Below, piece by piece: positions 23,635 to 34,580 of a stretch of 64,000 bases of DNA (positions are counted from its first letter, which is position 1; each line of letters begins with the position of its first letter). The DNA lies in contig JAVSML010038852.1 of the NCBI GenBank assembly GCA_038503035.1, positions 1 through 64,000 on the forward strand, given 5' to 3'. The notes below the pieces were generated by a model, which was given only the letters and a program-made list of their open reading frames with translations, did no database searches and was not told where the DNA came from. The DNA is from Crocodylus rhombifer. Taxonomy: Eukaryota > Chordata > Crocodylia > Crocodylidae. Position numbers and translations under genes: made by a program.

Positions 23635-25824
23635 CAAGTTAAAAGTATGTGTATGTGGTGGGGGGTACTTCCTGCTTGTCAGCTGTTCTATGGTAAATGT
23701 GTCGTGGGTCTGCTCCTATACCGCAGTGAGGAGAAACTAAACTGGGGCAGTTTGCTTAAATGAAACACCTACTAAATTACTGCGGTTTAGCTTGCACTTA
23801 TTGTAGGATAGGAAAAGGCACACAAAGAAGTTAGTGCAGAGCAGCTGATGCACAGTAAATGCTGTCTCTCCCTTCAGCTCAGCATGTTAGTCTGTCTACA
23901 CCCTAATAAAAGCCAACATTCATCCCAGTATATAAAAGACATTTACTCAGACTCATCCATATTTTTCTTGCTTATTACATTAATCCACATGGTCATCTCA
24001 GAGATTAATATCATGCGAATACATGGGAGCTAGTACTGTTACACCCCATTTTGTTCAAATTCAGGTTTCAGAAACAAAGGGCTTGATCCACTGTCTAAGC
24101 TGGATTTGTTTCATTAGAACCATGATCATCAATGGAATAACACCTATTTTCTAGAAAAATAGATTTGGTATTTCAGTTGAGCAATGCTTTATTATTTATT
24201 ATTAATACTAGATAATATTAGTATTATTCAAGTAGAATATATTGAATATAGCATAATCAGGATCCCATCTGATTATGAACATACATATAGTAAATGGTAT
24301 TCCTTTTCCCCAAAATCTTCTGAGAAAATATAGGTAGATGCAGAACAGCTGTAAAGGATGTGTAATAAGCAAAATAAAGGTATTTTTGCAGTATTGGACA
24401 TCTCAAGAGACCTCCTTTCCCCCTATAATTTCAAGACTTCTGGCTTGACCAAAATGCTTTTGAAAATTCTGGCTGCACTTAAGAAAAACATCTGCATGTC
24501 AAGATGTTTACTTGAGCCAAACCTCCTTTTCACTGAGATGGGTCCACTCTGAGAGATGCAGTGTTTTAGATCCAAATATTTGCAAAATTTGGTTAGAATT
24601 CACTCTGGATGCAGACTGTGCATCTTGGGTCTGTTCCTCATTTCTAGACAGTTTACCCATTGCCAATAGAAACTTTATGGGTCCTTATTAAAGGGGGCAT
24701 GCCAACCTATTTTAAGTAAGCTTTTGGTTGTAATGATAATATTCTCATGAATAATGTTATCAGAGCTACAGCTCCTCAAGATTTGAAAAGCTCTGGCAGA
24801 AAGCGTGTTCACGATTAGCTTTGTTCTGTGATCCTTGCTGTGGAATGAAAACTTCCTATCTCCCAAGAACTGCATTTTAGAAAAGGTGAATAAATGACTA
24901 TTGACACATAAAATTACTAATAACACATAGGGTACAAATGAGGAGGTGTATTTTAATAGTAATATTCAGAGATTGATGTGTTTAACTGCTATTAGTGTTA
25001 ATAGGAGTTATTCACATGTATCCATGCATATCGGGAAGTAATGTACACCTACCTTGCAGATGGAAAATTCAAACTGTCTTATTTAGAGCAAGGCAATAGA
25101 GTTTGCTGAGATATGGCTGACTCTCTTTAACAAGAAAACCATTTGGGTTGTATATGTATTTTTCCAACTGCAGACTGCCTACTTTTCAAAATACGTACTG
25201 CTTGCTGTTTTTTACAAAGAGGGCCTAAAGGGTTCTTTCAGGCTGTTTGATTCCTCTGAGTCCAGTTCTCAGCCAGGAAGCATGCTTTGTGCACTGAACT
25301 GTTATTGACAAATCTACCCGATAACTTAAATTCAGAGGGAATTCCAGCAGTATAACAGACTTGTGTAGTTTCAGACTACTATTCATAGGAAATTAAGGCA
25401 CAGTCTATGGATTTGTAACAAGGAACAGTTCCCTTGTTTGGGCCTGTCCTATCCCCTGTGTCTGGGGATAGGACTGGTCCATATAATTTTAAAGAAGACT
25501 ATTAATTTATGTATTCATTTTTTATTTATATAAAGTTTTATCTTAAATTCTAGGTGTCATCACAGGCATCACACCATTCTATTCGATTAATTTAAAAGCA
25601 GAATTCTGCAAGGAACTCTATTAATCCACAACAAAACAAAAGCTAAATTTTATTCTGATGTTGTGTCCATCTTCAACAGTAAGACTACTCAACGTATCAG
25701 TCAGTGGGGACTTAAGACCTATGTCTACATGCTGAACTGAGGCAGATTGTCAACCATTTGGTGTTCAGTGTGGATCCCAGGGTGCTTTCCAATACTGCAG
25801 CAGTGATGTGCAACTGAACTGTTA
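23635..25824. other. AT-rich sequence, nothing recognised
   Basis: No gene or named repeat was found. At 25,718-25,740 the phrase 'acctatgtctacatgctgaa' resembles the terminal motif of the TIR families in this window, but no partner end is clear. Confidence 0.45.
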
Positions 25825-25929
25825 GGGTGTATGTAGACAAAATGGAGGCCCTAAATTGAAGCAGTGGGTTTTAAAAAACACTGCTTCAGTTTAGGGCTGA
25901 TTTAAACCCCTGTGTCATGCACACACCCC
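25825..25929. mobile_element. 105-bp foldback element
   Basis: Starts GGGTGTATG and ends with the near-inverse CACACACCCC. Inside, arms at 25,848-25,866 and 25,879-25,897 (GCCCTAAATTGAAGCAGTG against its complement, one mismatch) enclose a 12-nt A/T-rich loop. The whole can fold into one hairpin. It is non-coding; superfamily unknown; no clear target duplication. Confidence 0.6.
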
Positions 25930-26524
25930 ACTGACTTACTTGCCTCTCTGGTGGGGAGCAGAGGGCGAGCTGCTGGTGGGTGGATTGTTAACTGCTGATT
26001 AATACATTTATATGCTCAACTAGAAAGATGCAGGTTTTCCTTGAGATCTAGGACTTTTCACTGTGGTCTGTTCTTTTTTGTTCCTGCTCAAGAACAGATT
26101 TTTCGAGGCATTTTTTTTCATGAGGCTACTACTGAATATTATTTCTTACAAAGGGCATACTTCCTGGGTCTCATTATCTGAATGATTTTTGGTTTATTTC
26201 TGAGTTTCAATATGTTTTTGCATTTACAGCCCTTTTTGGTTTAGCTTCAGGTTTCTTTCAACACCTCCTATTCTTTTGTACTGTACCACTGCAGAAGCAC
26301 ACACATGAGCATCTGATTTAAATAGGAGGAAGCTGGCAACAGCACATTTTCAATGTAGGATCCTGCACTCTGAACTCACTTCACCTGCCTTTCCCACAGT
26401 GCTTGGATTCATTGATCCTCAGAGTATGCTGTAAGTTTCCACAATAGTGGGACTGGAAGGCTGATTTGGCATAATAGCCTATGCAGTGAATAATTCTTAT
26501 TTAACATTTATATTGTGGTGGCAG
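25930..26524. other. unrecognised sequence
   Basis: No gene or named repeat is visible; several T-runs are present. Confidence 0.4.
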
Positions 26525-26665
26525 CTAGATACCAACTACATCAGAGTTCCATTGTACTGTGCATTGTATAAATATGAGATAGATACAGCCATTTCATAAA
26601 GCTTACATTCTAAAAGCTAAGCTGTGATACACAAAGGCAGCAAGCAAGTAGGTTGAGAATGGTAT
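26525..26665 (+). repeat. L3/MIR-type relic
   Basis: 'cattgtactgtgcattgtat', then 'aagcttacattctaaaagct'. This resembles the sauropsid old-repeat tail 'ggtgctactgtaatac', 'agagcttacaatctaa'. A related stretch lies at about 41.2 kb. Confidence 0.5.
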
Positions 26666-26912
26666 TTAGGCTAGATCCTTAGTTACTGTAGCAAACTAGA
26701 TACATTCATCAAAATCAGTGGATCTGCTGAGATTTACAACTAGTTGAATCAGAATCAGAAACAGCAGGAACATTCAGAAAACCAAACCCCTTTCTTTAAA
26801 CACCAGACTGCACTTTGACTCTAAAGGTATCATGCCAACATTGGAGAATCCCTTTACCTGAACACTGCTGAATCAACATTCAAATTGGTATTTATGATTA
26901 TTCTCCCAAGTA

Positions 26913-27730
26913 GGCACATCTACATGTGCAATTAATGTCCTTCAATTTACTGTGCAGTAAGTTCACACACATTAAGCTGCTCCTGGGTGCATGTCGATAC
27001 TTGTGCTTGGGTTGGGAGCAAATTGAGCCCAAGAACAGCAGCCTAGTCCAGGGTTGCTCCTGCATTACTTTGCTGCCTGCAGCAGCCAGGGGGAGCCCCA
27101 GGCTCCCCGGGCTGGCATGGGGCTCCGAGGGCAGTCCCAGACTGACAGGAGGCAAGTCTGGGCTCTGGAGCAGTGGAAAGGAAGCTGTCCTTGGCTCTGC
27201 AGGCAGTACATGGAGTTAGCCCCATACTTGGGGGGGAGGAGCTGTCATGGCAGCTCCCAGCTGCCTGGGGGCAGCTCAGCCCTGTGCAGCTCAAGGCCAA
27301 GCTCTACAGGGCTGAGAGCTGCCTCTCAATAGCTGAGAGCTCCCACAACAAGCTCCTTCCCACCACCTGGAGCTCAGGGCTAATCCCAAGCTCCACATGG
27401 CTGCAAACTGCCCCCAGAACCAGGGACAGCTCCCTTCCCCCACCAACACCCACCAACACCCTCCAGAGCTCAGGGCGTAACCAGGCAGCAGTTATGGCCC
27501 CCTGCTGCTTGGGCTGTCCAGAAGCAATTTGCTCCCATTCATTGTCTACATGTGTGCTTCGAAGCATCACTTTAAAGTGTCATTTTCTAGTACCTGTATT
27601 TGTCAGTACTAGCAACCGGTGCTTTAAATTAATCTATTGTGCAGTAATTGCTGAGCACATGTAGGTACTGACCCTTTATTGTACATTACATTAATCTAAT
27701 ACTCAGTAAAGTAAATGTGTAGACACACCC
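26913..27730 (+). mobile_element. GC-cored TIR element related to the 14.4-kb element
   Basis: Left end GGCACATCTACATGTGC, right end AATGTGTAGACACACCC. The termini and 'actgtgcagtaa' subterminal blocks relate it to the short TIR family. The GC-rich core (about 27,000-27,530) shares 'ctgcctgcagcagccag' and its neighbourhood with the 14.4-kb element. Frames of up to 163 residues open through the core on both strands but resemble no protein I know and look compositional. No target duplication is obvious. It is non-autonomous. Confidence 0.65.
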
Positions 27731-27861
27731 GATGAGTCAGAGAATCAGAATCAAAGATGTCAGTGCAGACAAGTCTGGAATATCTTTATGGTAACACTGG
27801 TACCATCACATCCTATATTTTTGTTTGTTCTCTGTGTGATATTTAAATACTATAAAATAAG

Positions 27862-28373
27862 CCTACCTGGAGCAAAGTTTCAGGACGTGAAGGGGATAAT
27901 CCAAACTGTGATCCAGCCCACCGATTACTACCCGATGGTCCTAGTCCATGTGGGTACTAATGATGTGGCCAGGAGAAGCCCTGATCGCCTGATGGAGGAC
28001 TACCTCCATCAGGTGTGCTTTCGCTCTGGGATGCGTGCTAAAGGAGATAGGCACACAGGTGGTTTTCTCTTCTATCCTACCAGTGAGTGGACATGGAAGA
28101 TGGCATGCAACGTGCATCGCAGAGACCAACTGGTGGCTTCGGGAGTGGTGTCTCAAGGCAGGCTTTGGCTTCCTCAACCATGACTGGCACATCACGACAA
28201 GAGACATGCTCGGATGGGATGGGCTCCACCTTTCCCCTAAAGGTAAGTGTGTGTTTTCTTCTCCTCTGGCAGGCTTTAAACTAGGCTCACTGGGGGAAGG
28301 GGAAGATGAAGGTGGAGGAATCATTGGACTGCCAGACCAAGCAACACCTACAAGTACAGCCCAGCCTAGACCG
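27862..28373 (+). pseudogene. CR1 ORF1 C-terminal esterase domain (truncated)
   Basis: CR1 ORF1 proteins end in an SGNH-type esterase domain thought to help RNP or membrane association. The sequence encodes LPGAKFQDV..., then the conserved block HVGTNDVARR, later FSSILPVSGHGR, and the C-terminal catalytic Asp/His block WDGLHLSPKG. The N-terminal region with the catalytic Ser is lost to 5' truncation. A frameshift lies between the GTND block (frame ending 28,183) and the next block (frame from 28,035). No stop follows the domain, so the frame runs on into ORF2. The reading is secure for the motifs; activity is ruled out. Confidence 0.85.
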
Positions 28374-31300
28374 ATGAGCAAAACATATACACAGGTAAGT
28401 GACAGGAGTCAGAGAAATGCTGAAAGTAGGGGGCCAGTAGACACATCCATAGGAGGCCTCAAATGCCTCTATGCAAATGCTCGTAGTTTGGGAAACAAGC
28501 AGGAGGAACTCACCCTCCTGCTAGCTGACACCAACCCGGACATAGTGAAGATCACTGAAATGTGGTGGGACTCAATGCATGACTGGGCGGTGAATGTCAA
28601 GGGCTACAGGCTGTACAGGAGTGTCGGGGTATGCCCCTACCGGCACCCTGCATCAGGGCCACCTACCAGTCACCAAGTCTGCTCACCTCAGGTTGGGCAT
28701 GTACCATGTGCTTACCTCTCCTGCCATGACTTTGATGTTAAATGGAGTTGACCCAGATGTACGGTGCGTGTCATCCAAAAATGAGACTCCTCAGCGTCCC
28801 ATGGGTCCTGCGTTTCTGAGGGCTCCACCACCCCTACACTCTTACCCGTTCCACCGGGAAGTGGCCGTCTATCTTGTCAGGCCACGTATCCGTAGGTCCC
28901 ACAGACAGTTGGCAAAAGAAAATAGGAAAAAACAACACAAGAACTTTGACCCAGGGACTCTCTTGATAGGAGCGGCTGCTTCAGCCATCAGCAGTCGTCC
29001 TTCAGTCCCCACCTTACCCCCTGTGGGGTCGGATGCTTCTCTTTTCGCTCTCAAATCATCCCTGTGGAGGGCTTGCTCAATTGCCCTTTTACAGGTGAAG
29101 GCCACTGTTGGGCTGTGCCCCTATTACAGGAGCTACGGTCTCCACAGTCAAGTAGTGCCCAGCTATCAGGGTCAATAAGGTACCCAGCTCCAGCCAGATT
29201 CCCGCCGCTCCCAGATGGTAAACAAAACAGTTCTATGCCCCACAAGGGCCAGCAGACTGGGCTCAGATGCCCCACTAGGGCTTAGCCCTTCCCCAGAGGC
29301 TCCTACCGGCACTCAGTGCTGCTCGCATCCACTGCAACGTACGCCGGCCTGCTCCATCAACTCCACACCCTCCTTCTGGTTCCGCGTTGCCCCCGCTTGC
29401 CTACTCTGGCCTCCCTTTTATGCCGGCCAAGGGAGTACCGGCCCCTTCCTTCCCCGCACACCTGTTTCCTTGGGGCTGCGAGCCTGAGGCTACTGGACCC
29501 CTGCTCAGGCTGGGGCTCAAGGAGCCTTTCAGCTCTTTCTCTCCCTGACAAGGAGGGACGGGATAGGAAGGAAAGGTGGAGGCATGGCACTTTAAGGAGG
29601 AATACCCATCCTTGTCAATTAACAAAGGCTCAGAGGAGGGGCACTCTAAAGTGCTTTGGGTTAGAATACAAGGCAGTCAAGAGGAAAGAGACTTAACAGT
29701 GGAGGTCTACTACAGACCTCCCAACCAAGGGGAAGAGCTCGACCAGGAATTCTTAGGTCAGCTCATGGAGGTAGTGAAGTCAAAGGATGTGGTAGTCATG
29801 GGGGACCTGAACTTCCTGGAGATCTGCTGGGAAAAGCAGTCAGCCAGATCTGACTGCTCACGTAGGTTCTTAGCCAGAATGCAGGACCTCCATCTAACCC
29901 AGGAGGAGCACAGCCCCACCAGGGGAGATGCTTTGTTGAACCTGGTGCTGGCCATGGGAAATGACCTGGTGAGGGGGCTGCGGGTGCTCAACCACCTAGG
30001 CAACAGTGATTATTGCCTACTGGAATTCACCATTCAGCTCAAGGTGGCAAAGGCCTGCAGCAAAGCAGCAGCCCTAGATTTCAGGAAGGCGGACTTCTGA
30101 GGTCCTGGAGGGGAGGGGAGCCAGGTGTCCAAGGAGAGTAGTTGCTCCTTAAGGAGATGATCCTCCAAGCCCAAAGGGAGTAGGAGGACACACAAGCCCC
30201 CACGGCTCACCAAAAGCATCTGGGAATGTCTCCTAGCTAAAAGGGAGGCTTACACCCAATGGAAAGGAGGGGCCATCACCAGGGATGACTATACTGCAGC
30301 TGCTTGGGGATGTAGGGGGGCAGTCAGGAAGGCCAAGGCAGAGATGGAACTGGGACTAGCTTCCCAGATTAAGGACAACAAGAAGTCCTTTTTTAAATAC
30401 ATAGGGGGCAAAAAGAAGGTTCCGGGTAATCTGGGGCCCCTGCAGAACACGCTAGGAAATTTGGTCGTCACACCAGATGACAAAGCCAACATATTTAACA
30501 ATTTCTTTGCCTCCATTTTCCTAAGCAGGGACCGGAACAGTCATGCCCCCGCTGGGCCCCCCTGAGGCTCCAGGGGAGGCACACCTAGGCCAAGGGTTAG
30601 TGAGGAACTAGTTAGTGAAATTCTGGAGGGACTGGATGTATTCAAGTCAGCTGGTCTGGACGATCTCCACCCTAGAGTACTGAGAGAATTAGCTGAGGTC
30701 ATTGCAGGACCCCTGGCACGGCTTTACAAGCACTTGTGGTGCTCTGGAGTGGTGGCAGAGGACTGGAAGAGGGCCAATGTGGTTCCCCTCTTCAAAAAGG
30801 GGAAGAAGGAGGACCCGGGAAACTATAGGCCAGTTACTCTTACCTCAATCCTGGGCAAGCTTTTTGAGAAAATTATTCTGGTGCATATCCATGAGGGGCC
30901 AGCAGGGGAGATCATGCTTAGGGGCAACCAACATGGGTTCATCAGTGGCAGGTCCTGTCAGACCAACCTGGTGGCCTTCTATGATCAGATCACCAAATCA
31001 TTAGATGCAGGGATAGCAGTGGATATAGTCTTCCTGGACTTTCAGAAGGCCTTCGACACTGTCTCTCACCCCGTTCTCATTAAAAAACTGGGGGACTGTG
31101 ATGTCCACACCTACACAGTCAAATGGGTCACCAACTGGGTGGAGGGCCACACCCAGAGAGTGGTGGTGGATGGGTTGTTTTCAGCCTGGAGGGATGTGGG
31201 CAGTGGGGTTCCGCAGGGCTCAGTCCTCAGGCCCGCACTGTTCAACGTCTTCATCAGTGATTTGGACGAGAGGGTAAAAAGCACCCTGTTCAAATTTGCT

Positions 31301-32056
31301 GATGACACTAAGATGTGGGGGGATGTGGTCATGCTAGAAGGGAGGAATAGGCTACAATCGGACGTAGACAGGTTACAGGGGTGGGCGGATGAGAACAGGA
31401 TGGGATTCAACACTGGCAAGTGCAAAGTGATGCACCTGGGGAAGAACAACCGGCACCATACCTACTGGTTGGGGAACTCCATTCTTGTCAGTACAGAGAC
31501 AGAAAAGGACCTTGGAGTCATCATTGACTCCAAGATGAACATGGGCTGGCAGTGTGGGGATGCAGTCAGGAAGGCCAACCATACCTTGTCCTGCATCCAC
31601 AGATGCATCTCAAGCAGGTCCAAGGAGGTGATACTCCCCCTCTATGCGGCACTGGTCAGGCCACAGCTGGAGTACTGCATCCAGTTCTGGGCGCCGCATT
31701 TCAAGAGGGATGTGGACAACATGGAGAGGGTCCAGAGGAGGGCCACTCACATGATCAGGGGGCAGCAGGGCAGGCCCTATGAGGAGAGGCTATGGGACCA
31801 GAACCTGTTCAGCCTCCACAAAAGAAGGCTGAGGGGGGATCTAGTGGCCTGTTACAAACTAGTCAGAGGGGACCAGCAGGCACTGGGGAAGTCCCTGTTC
31901 CCCCATGCACTGCCAGGAGTGACCAGGAATAACCGTCACAAGCTGGCAGAGGGTAGATTTCGGCTAGATATCAGGAGGCGCTACTTCATGGTCAAGGCAG
32001 CTAGGAACTGGAACCAACTTCCAAGAGAAGTGGTGCTGGCTCCTACCCTGGGGTAG
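28374..32056 (+). pseudogene. CR1 ORF2: AP-like endonuclease plus reverse transcriptase
   Basis: The likely original start is the ATG at 28,374. The endonuclease N-terminus (LKCLYANARSLGNKQEE, then the catalytic-Glu motif VKITEMWWD) is interrupted at 28,622 by an LTR and resumes at about 29,551. Its C-terminal part has VYYRPPNQ, VVMGDLNFLEICW, and GNSDYC where an active enzyme normally has Ser-Asp-His, so the His is lost. RT follows from about 30,570: DFQKAFDTVSH (motif A), GVPQGSVL (motif B), FADDTKM (motif C with both Asp), then the thumb PQLEYCIQFW. In-frame stops lie at 30,098, 30,158 and 30,563, and an early stop at about 32,054 removes the last residues seen in the 55-kb copy. The RT core from 30,566 to 32,056 is open. 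Confidence 0.93.
28622..29550. repeat. 929-bp solo LTR inserted in CR1 ORF2
   Basis: The element starts TGTCGGGGTATGCCCC and ends CTCTCCCTGACA, so its ends are inverted (TGTC/GACA). It is flanked by the perfect 5-bp duplication AGGAG (28,617-28,621 and 29,551-29,555). It splits the CR1 endonuclease reading frame exactly; the two CR1 sides join without overlap once it and one AGGAG are set aside. The interior is GC-rich without gag/pol features, so it is a solo LTR left by recombination. I could not decide strand or LTR class (retrovirus or Gypsy). Confidence 0.86.
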
Positions 32057-32184
32057 GGGAGGCTAAGGGGAGGCTAGATATACACCTTGCTGGGGTCGTT
32101 TGACCCCAGTACTCTTTCCTGCCATGGCAGGGGTTCGGACTAGATGATCTACTCAGGTCCCTTCTGACCTAGAAACTATGAAAC

Positions 32185-33410
32185 TAAGTTTAAGATTAGT
32201 TTCTGAACTCATTAAACAAATGCTAGGAATGAAGCAGTATTTATTAGTCTGTCATTACCATACAAATACCACTTTAGCTTGCTTTCTGGAGAATTTCTAT
32301 TGTGAATTTCCAATATCCATGTTATCTTCGCACTAAACCAGCTCCTGTCACACATCAGGCAATAATCTTCTCTTCTTGATGGGCTTTGCCCATGTATCTT
32401 TATTAATTTTACTGGCTCACTTTGTACTCTTTGATACTATCGATCATGAACATAAAACTTTTTAATTATTATTCAGGCAATATTTTCTTCCTTCTGACAC
32501 AGCATGCTCTTCCAGGTTCTATTTATTTTTAATTAGGATGCTGGCATTGTCCAGTCTGCCAGCCAAATGAGTGCTTCGCAGCGTGAGTAATAGTAGTACC
32601 TATATAGCAAAATCATGCCATCTGTTGAGCAAAGGGGCAAAGAGGAGGTTCATCACTGCACAAAGACCAGGGAATTTTTTTCCATAGCACTCAACAGTAT
32701 TAGTAAACAGGACCTAATGTGCTGATTTCCACATCCTGAGAGGGACAGCAGGGTATGATCTGCTATTTAACAAGAAATATATTACACCTATAACCAATGA
32801 TTTGGTGCTAGGACCAAGAGCTTGTAAGGTGCATCCTGACTTTTGTTCAAAAGTAAAATCCAAAGCATTCCTCATAGCCCCTTTCTCTGGAGGCGTTCTT
32901 ACAACATCTAAGAACTCATAATCAGATGTCTGGGGCAGGTTTTGAAATGGCCTTTGTCAGAGCTGCTCAGCTTTGGCCTTTGTTCCCACTGAAGCTTCTG
33001 TAAACTTGATTGTTTCTTCTATTGGAAAAATAGGACAACCCTGAGGATGCTGAAAACCCTATTCCTAACACATACCACTACAAAATTGAAAATGATGAAT
33101 GTCTTGTGTTCAGTTTGTTTCATTTGGTTATTCACATCCAGCTTCACTTAAGTAACATGTGCTGTAGCAGAGCTAGACCAAATAGCAGACAACTTCTTAG
33201 TTATGAAATGTAGATGGTATTTATGATTCAGCTGATATTTCTAAAGCATATTTTCAGTTTCCCAAGTTGTTCTGTATTTGACGTGGAATGCTGTAGACTT
33301 ATGCTAATAAGGCCTAAACATTTCAAAATGTTGTACTGCAGCTGAGTTGCAGGCATACCACTATCTTATATGTGATATAAGGTCTATAACAGCTGGAAGC
33401 TCCATGGCTG
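32185..33410. other. AT-rich sequence, nothing recognised
   Basis: No gene or named repeat is visible. Confidence 0.45.
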
Positions 33411-33694
33411 CCTATACATGTGCTTAGGGTGGGGGTGGGGCATGTTAATTAGAGCAGTTCCTGGAGAACTGCTCTAATCAAATTGCCTCACTGTCATATG
33501 TATTAAGCACCAATGGGTTTAAAAATGGCTATTGAATGTTTTAACTAATCCTCATTTGATGATTTAATGAGCAGGGGTTTATACGCGTGAGGGTGGGGCC
33601 ACGCTGGAGCATTCTAATTAGAATGCAGAGCAGATTCAATTACTAGAGTGTTCTGATGCATTCTAATTTGAATGAGAACCAACACATATATAGG
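33411..33694. mobile_element. TIR element with an internal perfect hairpin
   Basis: Left end CCTATACATGTGCTTAG; right end, read inward, CCTATATATGTGTTGGTT, an imperfect inverted pair. Inside, 33,448-33,460 (ATTAGAGCAGTTC) and 33,466-33,478 form a perfect 13-bp inverted repeat around a 5-nt loop. Further palindromic 'gcattctaattagaatgc' type sequence lies near 33,619. It is non-coding, with no target duplication found. Confidence 0.5.
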
Positions 33695-34338
33695 TTAGTT
33701 CATCATTTTTACTGGGAAACTTCAAGAGGCCTGGATATTCTCTTCAGCTAAATGCCCCAAACTTTATCTCAACTTCAAACTCATCTCTAACTATTAGCAT
33801 AGGGTCTTTTTGAGATTTCTGATACCCATCACCTTTTTGCTTGGCAGGAAATACTGAAATAATCATTTTATTAACACTTGTCATAACTGGATTCAGAACA
33901 TGTAAAAGTGCAAGACCATTAAAAACAATAAGGGAATCATTTTCTGAATTTTTCCTAACCTTAAAAAAAAGGTCTTTAGTTTGAGTTTTTTAATGAAAGT
34001 TTGGTGAGTTCTTATTTTATTTCAAACTGTTTAGCCTTCCTGAAGGCAGAAGGCTTACTGCCATCAATAACAATTCATTTTAGCTAAAAGTTGCAAGTCA
34101 TTTTTAGTTGAAAGCCGTAGGTTTTGTTATTCAAGGCACAATCACATACTTCTGATTTACCATTGTGTCGGTATTTTTACTATATGTTGAATATGCACAT
34201 CTTCAACAGACGCAGAAGAGAGTATTGTACAATTATTTTCTGTCAAATGACCATTTGTAGTACTTAGTATATCATGTATATTACCTTTCATTTGGTAGTC
34301 GTAATAGGTCTATTTAAAGACCGGTAAGAATGCTACTA
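33695..34338. other. unrecognised sequence
   Basis: AT-rich, with no gene or named repeat visible. Confidence 0.4.
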
Positions 34339-34341
34339 AGT

Positions 34342-34580
34342 GGGCATGTCTATATGTGCATTTAATATGCTGTAATTACAGCGCATTAAGTTTAGTACCT
34401 GTAGTAACAGGCACTAACTTATTGTGCCATAATTGGTGCTACTGTGAAGTAGGATCAATACATGTCTTTTATGTGATGCTAATATGCAGTAGACTAATTT
34501 TACTGCACATTTTACTGCAATGTGCTAATGCGTAGCAGAATTAGTTTACTGCACTTTTGGAGTCTTATGGAGATGCGTCC
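34342..34580 (+). mobile_element. short TIR element, variant of family A
   Basis: Starts GGGCATGTCTATATGTGC and ends GGAGATGCGTCC. AGT precedes it and TGT follows, a weak 3-bp duplication. The interior ('gctaatatgcagtagactaa', 'ttactgcacattttactgc') resembles the ends of the 26.9-kb element more than copies 1-3. It is non-coding. Confidence 0.6.

Larger units (their letters stand above)
27862..32184 (+). mobile_element. long CR1 LINE, split by a solo LTR
   Basis: A 5'-truncated CR1 non-LTR retrotransposon carrying the ORF1 esterase, the ORF2 endonuclease and RT, and the 3' UTR. It ends in the CR1 tail 'gactagatgatctactcagg' and then 'aactatgaaac' at 32,184. Without the LTR and one target duplication it would be about 3.4 kb. 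Three in-frame stops plus frameshifts make it dead. The copy at 55.1-56.0 kb is closely related in its 3' part, so both belong to one subfamily. Confidence 0.93.

Noticed and set aside
26898..27664. A 163-residue frame (27,173-27,664) and companions as a coding gene
   Set aside because: They lie inside a TIR element, overlap frames in other phases, and have no recognisable motif.
31111..31600. Minus-strand frames within the long CR1
   Set aside because: Antisense shadows of the plus-strand RT; the RT motifs fix the coding strand.
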